A stretch of DNA of 64,000 bases from the NCBI RefSeq assembly GCF_000430625.1, contig NZ_KE387171.1, positions 36,175-100,174 on the forward strand. The letters run 5' to 3'. The translations under genes and the position numbers were made by a program. The DNA comes from Aneurinibacillus terranovensis DSM 18919. Lineage in GTDB: Bacteria > Bacillota > Bacilli > Aneurinibacillales > Aneurinibacillaceae. The notes under the pieces are model-generated. The model searched no databases, was not told where the DNA came from, and saw only the letters and a program-made list of their open reading frames with translations. Shown piece after piece: positions 1 to 8,186 of this stretch (its first letter is position 1; every line of letters starts with the position of its first letter).

Positions 1-1052
1 GTCGCCATCCCATACAGCATACCAAGTGAGGCATCCAACAACGGATAGAGGAGAACCGCTCCCGATCCTTCACCCAGCCGCATTCCTAAATGCAAGCACG
101 GGCGGAGCCCGATATGAGAAAGGGCGGCGAGGTGAGCCGGTTCTTCCGATAAGTGAGAAGCGAAAAGATAGTCTTTCACTTGCGGGCATATCTCGTATGC
201 TGCGAGAGCAGCCGCACCTGCGATAACCCCGTCGACCACCACAGCCATTTTGTTAGCGGCAGCGCCAATGACAACTCCGGTAAGCCCGGCGATTTCCAGC
301 CCGCCTACTCTCGCCAGCACATCCATTCCATCCCATTTCGTACGCCAATCGTCGGTTATCCCGTTTACCTGTAAGCACCGGTCAATAATTTGTACCTTTG
401 CGCGCCGTTTTTCTTCGTTAAGACCTGTCCCTTTCCCTGTCAGTTCTTCCGTTGGACGGCCCGTTACGGCTGCGATGATAGCAGCGCTCGGCGTCGTATT
501 TCCGATCCCCATATCTCCTAAGGCGACCGCCCTGTGCCCCCGCGCCGCAAGTTCATCCACAATCCGAATGCCTGCCTGTATGGCTGCCGCTGCTTCCTCC
601 CGGCTCATAGCGGGCCCGTGCGCCATATTATTCGTTCCACTTTTGACTTTCGCCGCTCGCACACCGTCCGGCAGTTCGCTAAGCTTGCTGCCCACGTCCA
701 CAACAACGACGTCCGCCTTCATCAGGCGGGAAAAAACATTAATCGCCGCTCCGCCCCGTGAGAAATTCCCCATCATTAATCCAGTCACTTCAGAAGGGAA
801 AGCGCTGACTCCCTCCTCGACCACCCCGTGGTCCCCGCACATGACAACAACGGCACGTTTATCAAGCACAGGCGTCTCCGTTCCCTGAATACCTGCCAGG
901 CGAATGACCATCTCTTCCAGCACACCCAAACTTCCTGGCGGCTTGGTCAAATTGTTCACGCGCTCCCCAACTTTCTTCATACAATCGTCATCCAATGGCT
1001 TGATACGTGCAAAGATTTCTTCCAATGTACGGCTTTGACTGATTTGGCTCAT
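1..1052 (-). CDS. cobT: Nicotinate-nucleotide--dimethylbenzimidazole phosphoribosyltransferase CobT (3' end beyond window)
   Basis: CobT transfers phosphoribose from nicotinate mononucleotide to 5,6-dimethylbenzimidazole, activating the lower ligand of cobalamin in the cytosol. Reverse translation from 1052 starts MSQISQSRTLEEI and shows LTKPPGSLGVLEE near residue 38, VVMCGDHGVVEEGVSAFP near residue 70, the GNFSRGGAAINV segment near residue 96 and ALGDMGIGNTTPSAA near residue 165, all hallmarks of the family. About 350 residues are present, close to the usual length, so only the last few are missing. A ggaggag ribosome site lies 6-8 bases before the ATG. A cobalamin riboswitch and terminator precede it, so B12 should repress it. 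bluB, which makes its substrate, lies 2.7 kb upstream on the same strand. The family assignment is secure; that this copy is under B12 control is inferred from the leader. Confidence 0.95.
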   Translation of the reverse strand, partial: MSQISQSRTLEEIFARIKPLDDDCMKKVGERVNNLTKPPGSLGVLEEMVIRLAGIQGTETPVLDKRAVVVMCGDHGVVEEGVSAFPSEVTGLMMGNFSRGGAAINVFSRLMKADVVVVDVGSKLSELPDGVRAAKVKSGTNNMAHGPAMSREEAAAAIQAGIRIVDELAARGHRAVALGDMGIGNTTPSAAIIAAVTGRPTEELTGKGTGLNEEKRRAKVQIIDRCLQVNGITDDWRTKWDGMDVLARVGGLEIAGLTGVVIGAAANKMAVVVDGVIAGAAALAAYEICPQVKDYLFASHLSEEPAHLAALSHIGLRPCLHLGMRLGEGSGAVLLYPLLDASLGMLYGMA

Positions 1053-1108
1053 TTTTTCTCCTCCGATAAATATAATGGTTGTAAAATGAACGACGACGCT
1101 AAGGATGC

Positions 1109-1140
1109 AAAAAAGTCCAGATCAAATAAGACCTGGACTT
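1109..1140 (-). terminator. Intrinsic terminator of the cobT leader
   Basis: On the minus strand, aagtccag and ctggactt form an 8-bp stem around a loop of about 12 bases, followed directly by a run of T. It lies between the cobalamin aptamer and cobT, the position expected for the expression platform of a transcription-terminating riboswitch. Confidence 0.88.
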
Positions 1141-1196
1141 GCCATTACCAGAATATAAGCGCATTTCTTGTCCTCGCAAAAAATGTCTCCCACAAT

Positions 1197-1340
1197 AGGC
1201 AGGTCTCCTGGCTGTCGGATCGTTGCCTTCGGCTGACAGCCTTCCCGGTACGGTTCCAGTGACTGCCAGTAGCTCCCCGATTACAGTGGCGGGCCCGCGT
1301 GTTTTCTTCCCTATTCTCCCCCCTAAGGGGGCACCTATTG
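1197..1340 (-). promoter_or_regulatory. Cobalamin (adenosylcobalamin-type) riboswitch aptamer
   Basis: Read on the minus strand, the segment carries, in order, aataggtgccc, agaatagggaa, the B12-box core gccactgtaatcgggga, gcagtcactgg, gggaaggc and gccaggagacctgcc. These are conserved blocks of the cobalamin riboswitch. A terminator hairpin follows before cobT. High cobalamin should end transcription before cobT. It begins only about 45 bp past the rocD stop codon, so its promoter must lie in that short space or overlap the end of rocD. Confidence 0.95.
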
Positions 1341-1385
1341 CGCCGTATATCATTTTTATTAGCGTACAATGTCCGCGTTATTTTT

Positions 1386-2597
1386 TCAAGTCTGAGATAC
1401 TTCTGCCTTATCAAGCACTTGCTTAATCCGCTCAATCGCCCAGTCCAATTCTTCTTTCTTAATAACGAGCGGCGGTGCAAAACGAATCGTGTTCTCATGT
1501 GTTTCTTTACACAGCAAACCAAGTTCCTTCAGCTGTTCACAATACGGCCGAGCCGCTGTCGTAAGTTCCACGCCGATGAACAGACCGCGTCCGCGCACCT
1601 CGGAGATTAAAGAATTTTTTATTTCCTTAATCTTTTCAATAAAGTAAGCGCCAAGCTCTAGTGAACGGTCCACAAGACCCTCTTCCTCGATGACTTCAAG
1701 GGCCGCAATAGCAACAGCACAGCCGAGCGGATTGCCGCCAAATGTTGAGCCGTGTGAGCCGGGTTCGAATACGCCGAGAATTTCTTTGTCCGCAGCAACC
1801 GCTGAAATCGGGAACACGCCGCCGCCAAGAGCTTTCCCCATAATATACATGTCCGGTACAACATCTTCCCATTCACTGGCAAATAGGCGCCCTGTACGGC
1901 CGAATCCCGTCTGGATTTCATCCGCAATAAACACGACATTATTTACTTTACACAACGTGTATGCTTCTTTCAGGAATCCTTCCCGCGGAATGATAATTCC
2001 AGCTTCCCCCTGGATAGGCTCTACCAAAAAGGCCGCCGTATTCGGTGTAATCGCCTGTTTTAACGCTTCAATATCGCCATAGGGGATGATTTTAAATCCA
2101 GGTGTAAATGGTCCGAATCCACATTTGTACTCATCGCTTGAAGAGAAAGAAGTGATGGTTGTCGTTCTGCCGTGGAAGTTTCCTTCACACACGATGATAT
2201 CCGCCTGATTTTCCGGTACTTTCTTTACATCATAGGCCCAGCGGCGAACCGCTTTTACTGCTGTTTCTACCGCTTCCGCACCTGTATTCATCGGCAGAAC
2301 CATATTTTTTCCCGTTACTTTCGCTACTTTTTCATAAAACTCGCCGAGCGGCTCGCTAAAGAAAGCGCGGGAAGTGAGCGTTACTTTGTCTGCCTGGTCC
2401 TTGAGCGCCTGGATAATTTTCGGGTGGCGGTGTCCCTGGTTTAAAGCAGAATAAGCGCTGAGCATATCCATGTATTTGTGGCCTTCCGGACTTTCCACCC
2501 ACACTCCTTCTGCCTTTGATATCACGATCGGCAGAGGATGGTAGTTATGCGCTCCGTATTTCTCGGTTTTTTCTATAATTGATGTAGATTGACTCAT
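1386..2597 (-). CDS. rocD: Ornithine aminotransferase
   Basis: A pyridoxal-phosphate enzyme that converts ornithine and 2-oxoglutarate to glutamate semialdehyde and glutamate, in arginine and ornithine breakdown. The product is 403 residues, the usual RocD size. It has [11 protein letters not shown] near residue 50, the [12 protein letters not shown] cofactor-phosphate site, [18 protein letters not shown], the [12 protein letters not shown] aspartate loop and the lysine in [11 protein letters not shown] that binds PLP. I chose the ATG at 2597 because a ggagg site sits 7 bases before it; an in-frame ATG seven codons earlier has no ribosome site. It stands alone, followed by the cobT leader. 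RocD in Bacillus is often under SigL/RocR, but I saw no properly spaced -24/-12 element upstream. Confidence 0.95.
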   Translation of the reverse strand: MSQSTSIIEKTEKYGAHNYHPLPIVISKAEGVWVESPEGHKYMDMLSAYSALNQGHRHPKIIQALKDQADKVTLTSRAFFSEPLGEFYEKVAKVTGKNMVLPMNTGAEAVETAVKAVRRWAYDVKKVPENQADIIVCEGNFHGRTTTITSFSSSDEYKCGFGPFTPGFKIIPYGDIEALKQAITPNTAAFLVEPIQGEAGIIIPREGFLKEAYTLCKVNNVVFIADEIQTGFGRTGRLFASEWEDVVPDMYIMGKALGGGVFPISAVAADKEILGVFEPGSHGSTFGGNPLGCAVAIAALEVIEEEGLVDRSLELGAYFIEKIKEIKNSLISEVRGRGLFIGVELTTAARPYCEQLKELGLLCKETHENTIRFAPPLVIKKEELDWAIERIKQVLDKAEVSQT

Positions 2598-2767
2598 CCT
2601 CATTCCTCCACATTTCAAATTTCACCGTGTACCCCTATCATAAAGCAAAAATCATGCCAATATAAGAAAAGAAAAAAGCAGAGTGACTTTATGTTTATAT
2701 GCAATATAATTTTGCATCCATAAACAATTTGGCACTTACTGCAAACTTATTTTGCATATATTCGTGA

Positions 2768-2808
2768 AAAAAAGCAGGGCCGGTTCAACTGTACGATCTC
2801 CTGCTTTT
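2768..2808. terminator. Bidirectional terminator-like hairpin
   Basis: Arms aaaagcagg and cctgctttt, with A and T runs on both outer sides, lie just past the stop codon of the minus-strand gene at 2814-3233. It best serves as that gene's terminator. The 150 bp between it and rocD is AT-rich, with no open frame, and presumably holds the rocD promoter. Confidence 0.75.
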
Positions 2809-2813
2809 TCCGC

Positions 2814-3233
2814 TTAGTCTATATCATCTTTTCTTCCCGTTAAATCTTTAACATTTTCCATCAATTCTTTCACTTTTTCCGAACTTTCAGTCATGCCCTG
2901 CTTTATTGTTTGTATGTTTTCCTCGATTGCCTGCAGCCGCTCATCTATCGTTTGATTCTCTTCACCGTCATTGGGGTTACCACGCCCATTATCATCTTCA
3001 GCGATATACAATCCGGGCATCGGTGCCCCGCGTCCAAGGCGGCGCTGCGCACTAATAGAATTCGCGATTTGCGGGGTATCCAGCGGGTTCCACTGTCTGT
3101 CTTCCGGCGTGTCGCCTGTTTCATTTTCATCGTCATAATCTGCCATCCCGGCCATCTGTGGAATATCCAACGGATCGATCTGTCCGTTTTTCGCGGCCGC
3201 CTCTGCATGTTTCGGTTTTTTATTATCAGCCAT
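2814..3233 (-). CDS. Acidic protein of unknown function with repeated PLD-x-PQ motif
   Basis: I do not recognise the family. The 139-residue product starts MADNKKPKHAEAAAKNGQ. An aggagg site lies 8 bases before this ATG, and it is preferred over in-frame starts upstream. Residues 1-75 are hydrophilic and hold two versions of one motif, IDPLDIPQM near residue 20 and WNPLDTPQI near residue 50. The last third (about residues 95-135) is rich in E, K, Q and L and looks like a coiled coil. It has no signal peptide or membrane segment. The composition suits a spore or coat-associated or scaffold-like protein, but that is only a guess. It has its own terminator. Confidence 0.65.
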   Translation of the reverse strand: MADNKKPKHAEAAAKNGQIDPLDIPQMAGMADYDDENETGDTPEDRQWNPLDTPQIANSISAQRRLGRGAPMPGLYIAEDDNGRGNPNDGEENQTIDERLQAIEENIQTIKQGMTESSEKVKELMENVKDLTGRKDDID

Positions 3234-3303
3234 ATGCGTGCCTCCTATCATTCCGTTACCTTTTTTATACCACCTGCCAAAGCAAGGTGAAACGTGCCGG
3301 AAT

Positions 3304-3651
3304 TTATTGAATGGCCTGCTTAAATTCATCCAGCGCGTGGCGGACAAGCGTCACCTGTGAAAAAGCCGAACCTCCCCGGAGAGCCGCCGCGACCTGGAGA
3401 GTTTCATATACTTCCCGGTCACTCGCCCCCTGGTGCAGCGCTTCCATCGTATGATACAAAATGCAGTACTCATCCTGAGAAGCCAGACTTACTCCCAGGG
3501 CAATTAAATGTTTATTTTTTTCAGAAATACTTCCAGCAGAGAAACAAACCCCCGTAAAATCATTGTACGCTTTTGTGAAATCCGGGCTAATTTCCTGAAA
3601 GGCCCCTACGTTTTCCTTATAGTTCTGAATCGCCTCTTGATACTGGTTCAT
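3304..3651 (-). CDS. Carboxymuconolactone decarboxylase / AhpD-like protein
   Basis: A 115-residue single-domain protein of the AhpD-like alpha-helical family. The central motif EYCILYH fits the E-x-x-C-x-x-x-H pattern of family members that lack the first redox cysteine of CxxC. SEKNKHLIALGVSLAS before it and GASDREVYETLQVAAALRGG after it match the usual fold. Such proteins act as small peroxidase or decarboxylase-like modules; the substrate here is unknown. The start at 3651 is chosen for the aggtg site 6 bases upstream. It lies 70 bp upstream of the 139-residue acidic protein gene on the same strand, so the two may be co-transcribed. Confidence 0.85.
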   Translation of the reverse strand: MNQYQEAIQNYKENVGAFQEISPDFTKAYNDFTGVCFSAGSISEKNKHLIALGVSLASQDEYCILYHTMEALHQGASDREVYETLQVAAALRGGSAFSQVTLVRHALDEFKQAIQ

Positions 3652-3782
3652 CACATTCACCTCTTCTGCACATGTTAAAATATACAGAATTAGTATGTAA
3701 CACAAAACGTTTTCTCACTCGGAAAAACCAGATGTATCCTTCATTATTTTTACGCGAGCATTTACAAAAAACAGCAAATCCC

Positions 3783-4451
3783 CTATATATCTTTGTTAAT
3801 GTATTCAATTCCCCACTTATTTTCAAAAAGGAGATGTTTCAATTCATGACGTCTTTCCCAGTCATGAATTTCAAGCAAAGGACGTTCGGGATAATGATCT
3901 GTATAACCTATGGAAATTAAAGCGACAGGATCAATATGTAGAGGGATGTTAAGAATTCTTCTTACATCAGATTTCTTATAAAAACTCACCCATCCCATAG
4001 CCAATCCTTCAGCATAGGCAGCTAACCACATATTTTGTATCGCACAACTTACCGACATGATATCCGTTTCAGGAATGGAATTTCTGCCCAGTACATGATC
4101 CCCGCCTCTGGAAGGATCGCATGTAACACAAATGGTAATCGGGGCTTCTTTAATGCCTGCTATTTTTAAATCTAAGAATGTAAGTTCACGATCCGTGTTT
4201 TCGTAATGTATGGCTAAAGCCCGGCGCTCTTTGTCTACGATGGCAGCCAGCTGGTTTTTTATTTCTTGAGCCTGTACAATAATAAAGTTCCACGGTTGCA
4301 TAAAGCCTACAGACGGAGCGTGATGGGCTGCCTCCAACAGTTTATATAATTTCGTATGAGGAATAGGTGTATTAAGAAATGCTCGGATATCTCTTCGATT
4401 AAATATAGCTTTGTATACCCCGTTTTTTTCTTCTTCAGTTAAGCGTTCCAT
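3783..4451 (-). CDS. bluB: 5,6-dimethylbenzimidazole synthase (nitroreductase fold)
   Basis: BluB breaks down reduced FMN with oxygen to form 5,6-dimethylbenzimidazole, the lower ligand of cobalamin. The 222-residue product has the FMN-binding NRRDIRAF near residue 20, then HHAPSVGFMQPWNF near residue 45, a BluB signature that separates it from ordinary nitroreductases. ETDIMSVSCAIQNMWLAA, EGLAMGWVSF and SIGYTDHYPERP follow. The start at 4451 has ggagggg 8 bases upstream; the in-frame ATG at 4469 lies upstream of that site. cobT, which uses the product, is nearby. No cobalamin riboswitch is visible before bluB itself. As the reaction needs oxygen, it fits an aerobe. Confidence 0.9.
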   Translation of the reverse strand: MERLTEEEKNGVYKAIFNRRDIRAFLNTPIPHTKLYKLLEAAHHAPSVGFMQPWNFIIVQAQEIKNQLAAIVDKERRALAIHYENTDRELTFLDLKIAGIKEAPITICVTCDPSRGGDHVLGRNSIPETDIMSVSCAIQNMWLAAYAEGLAMGWVSFYKKSDVRRILNIPLHIDPVALISIGYTDHYPERPLLEIHDWERRHELKHLLFENKWGIEYINKDI

Positions 4452-4546
4452 CACTACATCCCCTCCCATAAAAGTGTATAAAAATAAAAAACCTCTGCCA
4501 AGAATATACCATAACAGCGAGTATGTCGAGAAAGGACTTTTGCCTA

Positions 4547-4615
4547 GACCCGGCTTATAACTATTCCACCACCAAATAAGCCGTTCCCATATACTAGGAA
4601 CGGCTTCCGTTATTC
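4547..4615. repeat. Direct repeat copy A, carrying a terminator hairpin
   Basis: About 70 bp that match copy B at 4945-5016 over nearly their whole length, including the core aagccgttcc...ggaacggctt. On the minus strand the hairpin at 4576-4606 is followed by ttattt and lies directly after the stop codon of the fragment at 4610-4780. Confidence 0.75.
4576..4606 (-). terminator. Terminator hairpin within repeat copy A
   Basis: The arms aagccgttcc and gggaacggctt enclose an 8-base loop with a T-rich tail on the minus strand. It is placed as the terminator of the decayed reading frame that ends at 4610. Confidence 0.7.
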
Positions 4616-4780
4616 ACTATGATGACCAAACGAAGCTTTTAAAACTTTACCAAACTCTAGCTTGTCAGTTTCTCTTATTCCTAATAAGTAATCCTCCGAA
4701 CTATCGTTTAAAAATAGAGATTTATGGGAGTTTAGGTATAATCCTGCTGAACCTAGGAAGAATACGATAAAGAATTGAGT
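4610..4780 (-). pseudogene. C-terminal remnant of an unrecognised protein
   Basis: An open frame of about 56 codons on the minus strand without a start codon or ribosome site. It begins after an in-frame stop near 4781. Its sequence starts with a hydrophobic stretch (FFIVFFLGSAGLYL), then SHKSLFLNDSSEDYLLGIRE, and ends KASFGHHSE. It ends two bases before a terminator and looks like the tail of a once larger gene, perhaps a membrane protein. The rest, from 4780 to 4945, has no readable frame. Coding status is inferred from composition and the well-placed terminator. Confidence 0.45.
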
Positions 4781-4944
4781 TTATCTTTTACATTTAGTAA
4801 ATCGTATTTTCTAAGGATATTTATCCTCTCCCTTATTTTTTGCCTGTTCTACCAAATCCACTCACGACCCACTAGGTGGAAAAACCGACATCTCATGGCG
4901 GGTGAAGTTTTGAAGACTACCATAAGATGTCACAGTATAGAACA

Positions 4945-5016
4945 GAGCCTGCTATAACAGTTCTACCAACTAAATAAGCCGTCCCCAATATACTAGGAAC
5001 GGCTTTCCTTATTAAC
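4945..5016. repeat. Direct repeat copy B, carrying the lutC terminator
   Basis: Second copy of the repeat at 4547-4615, same orientation. The similarity runs from about gagcctgctataac to the ttattaac beyond the hairpin, with scattered mismatches. It lies 25 bp past the lutC stop codon. Confidence 0.75.
4976..5011 (-). terminator. Terminator of the lut operon
   Basis: On the minus strand aagccgttcc, a loop, then gggacggctt and a T-rich tail. It is about 30 bp downstream of lutC, the last gene of the lactate operon. Confidence 0.75.
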
Positions 5017-5041
5017 ATCGATACCCAACCACAACCAAAAC

Positions 5042-5764
5042 TCAACCGACCACAAGCGCATACACGATGCCGGGGCCGTGAACGCCAATGGTCAGGTCAT
5101 TTTCGATGTCGGAGGAACGGCTGGGGCCGGTGATAAAATGAATACCTGCCGGAAGGTTGGTACCGAATCTGGCCTGCAGGTCTTTCACGACCTCACCCAT
5201 GCGCGTTTTTATATCTTCGGCCCGTACAATGGCGATAAACACCGTCGGCAGCAGGCTGACCGATCTCCCCTTGGTGTTGCCGGACATGGCGACGACAGTG
5301 CCCGTGTGGGCGATGGCATAGTCAACCATGGCAATTCCGATGTCGGCTCCGGCGGCTTTGGATATGAGATGTTCGTTCACTTGCTCGTTCCAAACGGTAA
5401 TCTCCGTATCGGGATGATTCTCATCAAAGTGGCCCTTTTCAAATTCCGGATCGTCCCAGCGGATGATATATTTTGCCTGCATTGTTTTCACCACATCTGT
5501 TATGTAGCGAAAAGCACCGGCCATGGTAGAGAATCTCTCAGCCATCCCGCCGATTCCCGTCCAATTCTCCATAAATAAGCGGACTCGCTTGTCAAGCGGG
5601 AGTTCATATGCGTTCCAAAAATCAGGGGCTCCGCGAAACGGGTGTTGAGGTTTTTCGGTAATGCGTGAACGCTGGAGGCGGCTGGCAATATGGTTCATAA
5701 AATCGGCTTCTTTTTTCGCCGCCTGTTCGTCCAGTTCACGAATCATATCTTTGGAATTACTCAT
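5042..5764 (-). CDS. lutC: Lactate utilization protein C (LUD domain)
   Basis: A 240-residue subunit of the LutABC complex, which oxidises L-lactate to pyruvate in the cytosol. The LUD-type domain covers about residues 70-240, with the segments AAGADIGIAMVDYAIAHTGT and SLLPTVFIAIVRAEDI and the closing GPSRSSDIENDLTIGVHGPG. The N-terminal arm (HPFRGAPDFWNAYELP) is typical of LutC. Its ATG overlaps the end of lutB by 8 bp, a sign of translational coupling. It is the last gene of the operon and is followed by a terminator. The family is secure; its exact biochemical role within the complex is not known from sequence. Confidence 0.93.
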   Translation of the reverse strand: MSNSKDMIRELDEQAAKKEADFMNHIASRLQRSRITEKPQHPFRGAPDFWNAYELPLDKRVRLFMENWTGIGGMAERFSTMAGAFRYITDVVKTMQAKYIIRWDDPEFEKGHFDENHPDTEITVWNEQVNEHLISKAAGADIGIAMVDYAIAHTGTVVAMSGNTKGRSVSLLPTVFIAIVRAEDIKTRMGEVVKDLQARFGTNLPAGIHFITGPSRSSDIENDLTIGVHGPGIVYALVVG

Positions 5765-7262
5765 GGTCTGTTTTCCCCCGTTTCGCCAGAATTTCTTTCA
5801 TGCGTTTCATAATGTCCGGGTCCATTCCGGCCATTTCCCGGTGAAGGTCATTGTCAAGTGCTTCCCAGGAGTCGCGGAACGATTGATTAGCTACCGTTGG
5901 TGCGTGGCGATACGTGTTCCATCCTTTTAAAGGACCGATTTTAGACGTTATCACGCCATCCTCGGCTATGAATTTTTGCCCGAATTTACCAAGCTTTATC
6001 GAACGTTTAAATCGTTTATAATCTGACATGACATACTTAAATCCTTTAAAAGCCATTTTTTCCGCGGCAGGGGTATATCCTTGTTCTACTTTTTGCCGCC
6101 GGATATAGACGAGCATATCGTGCAGCGGGATTTTCACCGGACAAGCTTCATAGCACGCTCCGCACAGACTGGAGGCGTACGCGACTTCGCCCCATTTTTC
6201 CATATCCTGATTCAATCGCGGCGTGAGGACGGCACCTATCGGGCCGCTGTAAACCCAGCCATATGCATGGCCGCCCACATGACGATAAACGGGACACGCG
6301 TTTAAACAGGCACCGCAGCGAATGCAGTTCAGCACTTCCTGGAACTCAGGGTCGCCAAGCTGCTGAGACCGTCCGTTATCAATGATGATGATATGCATTT
6401 CTTCCGGCCCGTCGGCATCCTCTGTTCGGCGCGGTCCGGTTATCGCGGACATATACACCGTCAACTTCTGGCCTGTCGCCGAACGAGGTAGCATCGTGGC
6501 CATCACTTCCAGGTCATCCAGTGAAGGAATGATCCTCTCCATCCCCATATAGGTGATTTGCGTTTTGGGAACAGTGCTTACCATGCGGGCATTTCCCTCA
6601 TTCGAGAACAGAACCATGGAGCCTGTTTCCGCGATTGCAAAATTACAGCCCGTCATTCCAACGTCCGCCTGCAGGAATTTCTCGCGCAGCTTCGCCCGTG
6701 CAAATCCGGCAAGCACTTTCGTATCCGGCGGGAGCGTTTCTCCTCCGGCCTCCGAGAAAAGGTCGGCCACCTGCTGCTTGTTTTTATGGATGGCCGGGAT
6801 AATGATATGGGAAGGCGTTTCACCCGCCAATTGAATAATATATTCGCCGAGGTCGGTTTCAATCGTTTCAATCCCTTCTTCTTCAAGCGCATGGTTAATA
6901 TGAAGTTCTTCTGAAACCATAGACTTTGATTTCACGACCGACTTCGCTTCTTTGGCAGCCATAATTTTCATCGTAATCTCTACGGCTTCCTGCGCGGTGG
7001 CGGCAAAATGAACGTGCGTCCCCTTTGCCCGCGCGTTCTTCACAAACTCAGATAAATAATAATCAAGGTTCGCGATGGTGTGCAGGCGGATTGCCCGCGC
7101 GCGCTCGCGCCATTCTTCCCAATTACCAAGTTCACTAGAGGCGTTTTTCTTGCCGAAGCGAAGCTTTTCCGTGGTAAACTTCACTGCGTTTCGCAAAAAA
7201 TCATCATTGAGTGCAACCTGAGCCCGTTCCTTCATGTTTAAGGTCGGATTGAAACCGCTCAT
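5757..7262 (-). CDS. lutB: Lactate utilization iron-sulfur protein B
   Basis: A 501-residue iron-sulfur subunit of the LutABC lactate oxidase. The N-terminal 300 residues form a LUD domain (VVKSKSMVSEELHINHALEEEG, ADVGMTGCNFAIAETGS). Two 4Fe-4S clusters follow: CIRCGACLNACPVYRHVGGH near residue 315 and CGACYEACPVKIPLHDML near residue 370. The C-terminus holds the LutB_C-like tail. lutA ends two bases before its start and lutC overlaps its end, so the three genes form one tight transcript. Confidence 0.95.
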   Translation of the reverse strand: MSGFNPTLNMKERAQVALNDDFLRNAVKFTTEKLRFGKKNASSELGNWEEWRERARAIRLHTIANLDYYLSEFVKNARAKGTHVHFAATAQEAVEITMKIMAAKEAKSVVKSKSMVSEELHINHALEEEGIETIETDLGEYIIQLAGETPSHIIIPAIHKNKQQVADLFSEAGGETLPPDTKVLAGFARAKLREKFLQADVGMTGCNFAIAETGSMVLFSNEGNARMVSTVPKTQITYMGMERIIPSLDDLEVMATMLPRSATGQKLTVYMSAITGPRRTEDADGPEEMHIIIIDNGRSQQLGDPEFQEVLNCIRCGACLNACPVYRHVGGHAYGWVYSGPIGAVLTPRLNQDMEKWGEVAYASSLCGACYEACPVKIPLHDMLVYIRRQKVEQGYTPAAEKMAFKGFKYVMSDYKRFKRSIKLGKFGQKFIAEDGVITSKIGPLKGWNTYRHAPTVANQSFRDSWEALDNDLHREMAGMDPDIMKRMKEILAKRGKTDHE

Positions 7263-7263
7263 T

Positions 7264-7989
7264 CTACTTCACCCCTTCATACAGCAATTCTGAGATATGC
7301 ATGACACGAACCGGCTTTCCTTCATAATGGAGGCGTCCGGAAATATTCATGAGGCAACCCATATCCATACCGACCAGCACTTCAGCCTCGGTTTCCAGTA
7401 TGTGATCTACCTTTTCCCCCACCATCGCCCCCGAGATATCGGACATTTTCACGGCAAAAGTCCCGCCGAATCCGCAGCAATCTTCCGCAAACGGCAAATC
7501 GATGACCTCTATCCCTTTTACATTGGAAAGCAACACCCGCGGTTCATCTTTAATTCCCAGCAGCCGTGTTCCATGGCAGGATGGGTGGTATGTGACTTTA
7601 TGCGGGAAGGTAGCCCCTACATCTTTGACTCCTAATACGTTGACGAGAAATTGGGTGAATTCATACGTTTTATCGATTAAACGGCGGGTCTTTTCCAGTA
7701 ACACTGGATCATCTTTAAAAAGAGCCGGGTAATAATGGTGAATCATCCCCGTACATGAACCGGACGGCGACACAACGAAATCGCTGTCATCGAAGGCTTC
7801 CAAGAGGGTTTTCGCACTGGCGCGCGCCTCATCCCAGTATCCGCTGTTGAACGCAGGCTGCCCGCAGCATGTCTGAGCCTCGGGAAAATGCAGCTTCACC
7901 CCGTAGCGGCTGAGAATCCTCGCCATGGCTTCCCCGACACGCGGATAGATTGCATCGGATAAACAGGTGATAAATAATGATACCTTCAT
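7264..7989 (-). CDS. lutA: Lactate utilization protein A (CCG-domain)
   Basis: A 241-residue (Fe-S)-binding subunit of the LutABC lactate oxidase, with two CCG domains: AQTCCGQPAFNSGYW near residue 40 and FAEDCCGFGGTFAVKM near residue 170, the cysteine-rich pattern shared with glycolate oxidase GlcF and HdrB. The start MKVSLFITCLSDAIYPR has the paired cysteine common in the family. An aggagag ribosome site precedes it. It is the first of the three lut enzyme genes, 200 bp downstream of the permease. Confidence 0.95.
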   Translation of the reverse strand: MKVSLFITCLSDAIYPRVGEAMARILSRYGVKLHFPEAQTCCGQPAFNSGYWDEARASAKTLLEAFDDSDFVVSPSGSCTGMIHHYYPALFKDDPVLLEKTRRLIDKTYEFTQFLVNVLGVKDVGATFPHKVTYHPSCHGTRLLGIKDEPRVLLSNVKGIEVIDLPFAEDCCGFGGTFAVKMSDISGAMVGEKVDHILETEAEVLVGMDMGCLMNISGRLHYEGKPVRVMHISELLYEGVK

Positions 7990-8019
7990 TTTGTTCTCTC
8001 CTTTATCAACAGCATAGGA

Positions 8020-8160
8020 AATGCCAAGAGGGAGGATGGTTCCCTAAATGGGTGTCATCTCTCCCTTACATTGGTAGATAAGAAAGTATAACTTTCTTAT
8101 CTACATAAGTGCAACTAAGGCCATCGCCAGCGCCTGCGGCTTGGCGCTGGCCAAGTTTTC
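8020..8160. other. Three consecutive inverted repeats between lctP and lutA
   Basis: The 197 bp between lctP and lutA contains, in order, an imperfect pair agagggaggatg/catctctccctt (about 8022-8066), a perfect palindrome gtagataagaaag/ctttcttatctac (about 8070-8102), and a GC-rich stem gccagcgcc/ggcgctggc (about 8127-8153). None has a T run on the minus strand, so these are not clear terminators. They may act as mRNA-stabilising or processing structures that set the permease-to-enzyme ratio. Confidence 0.7.
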
Positions 8161-8186
8161 TTTATAAAACGAAATTCAATTAACCG

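Noticed and set aside
250..888. Long plus-strand open frame opposite cobT
   Set aside because: It is the complement of the well-conserved cobT coding sequence and has low-complexity composition.
2700..2760. ttggcac...tgca considered as a sigma-L (-24/-12) promoter for rocD
   Set aside because: It is on the wrong strand and the GG-to-GC spacing is two bases short.
4775..4957. A 60-codon plus-strand frame between the two direct repeats
   Set aside because: No ribosome site, no recognisable similarity, and it lies across sequence that reads better as debris on the minus strand.
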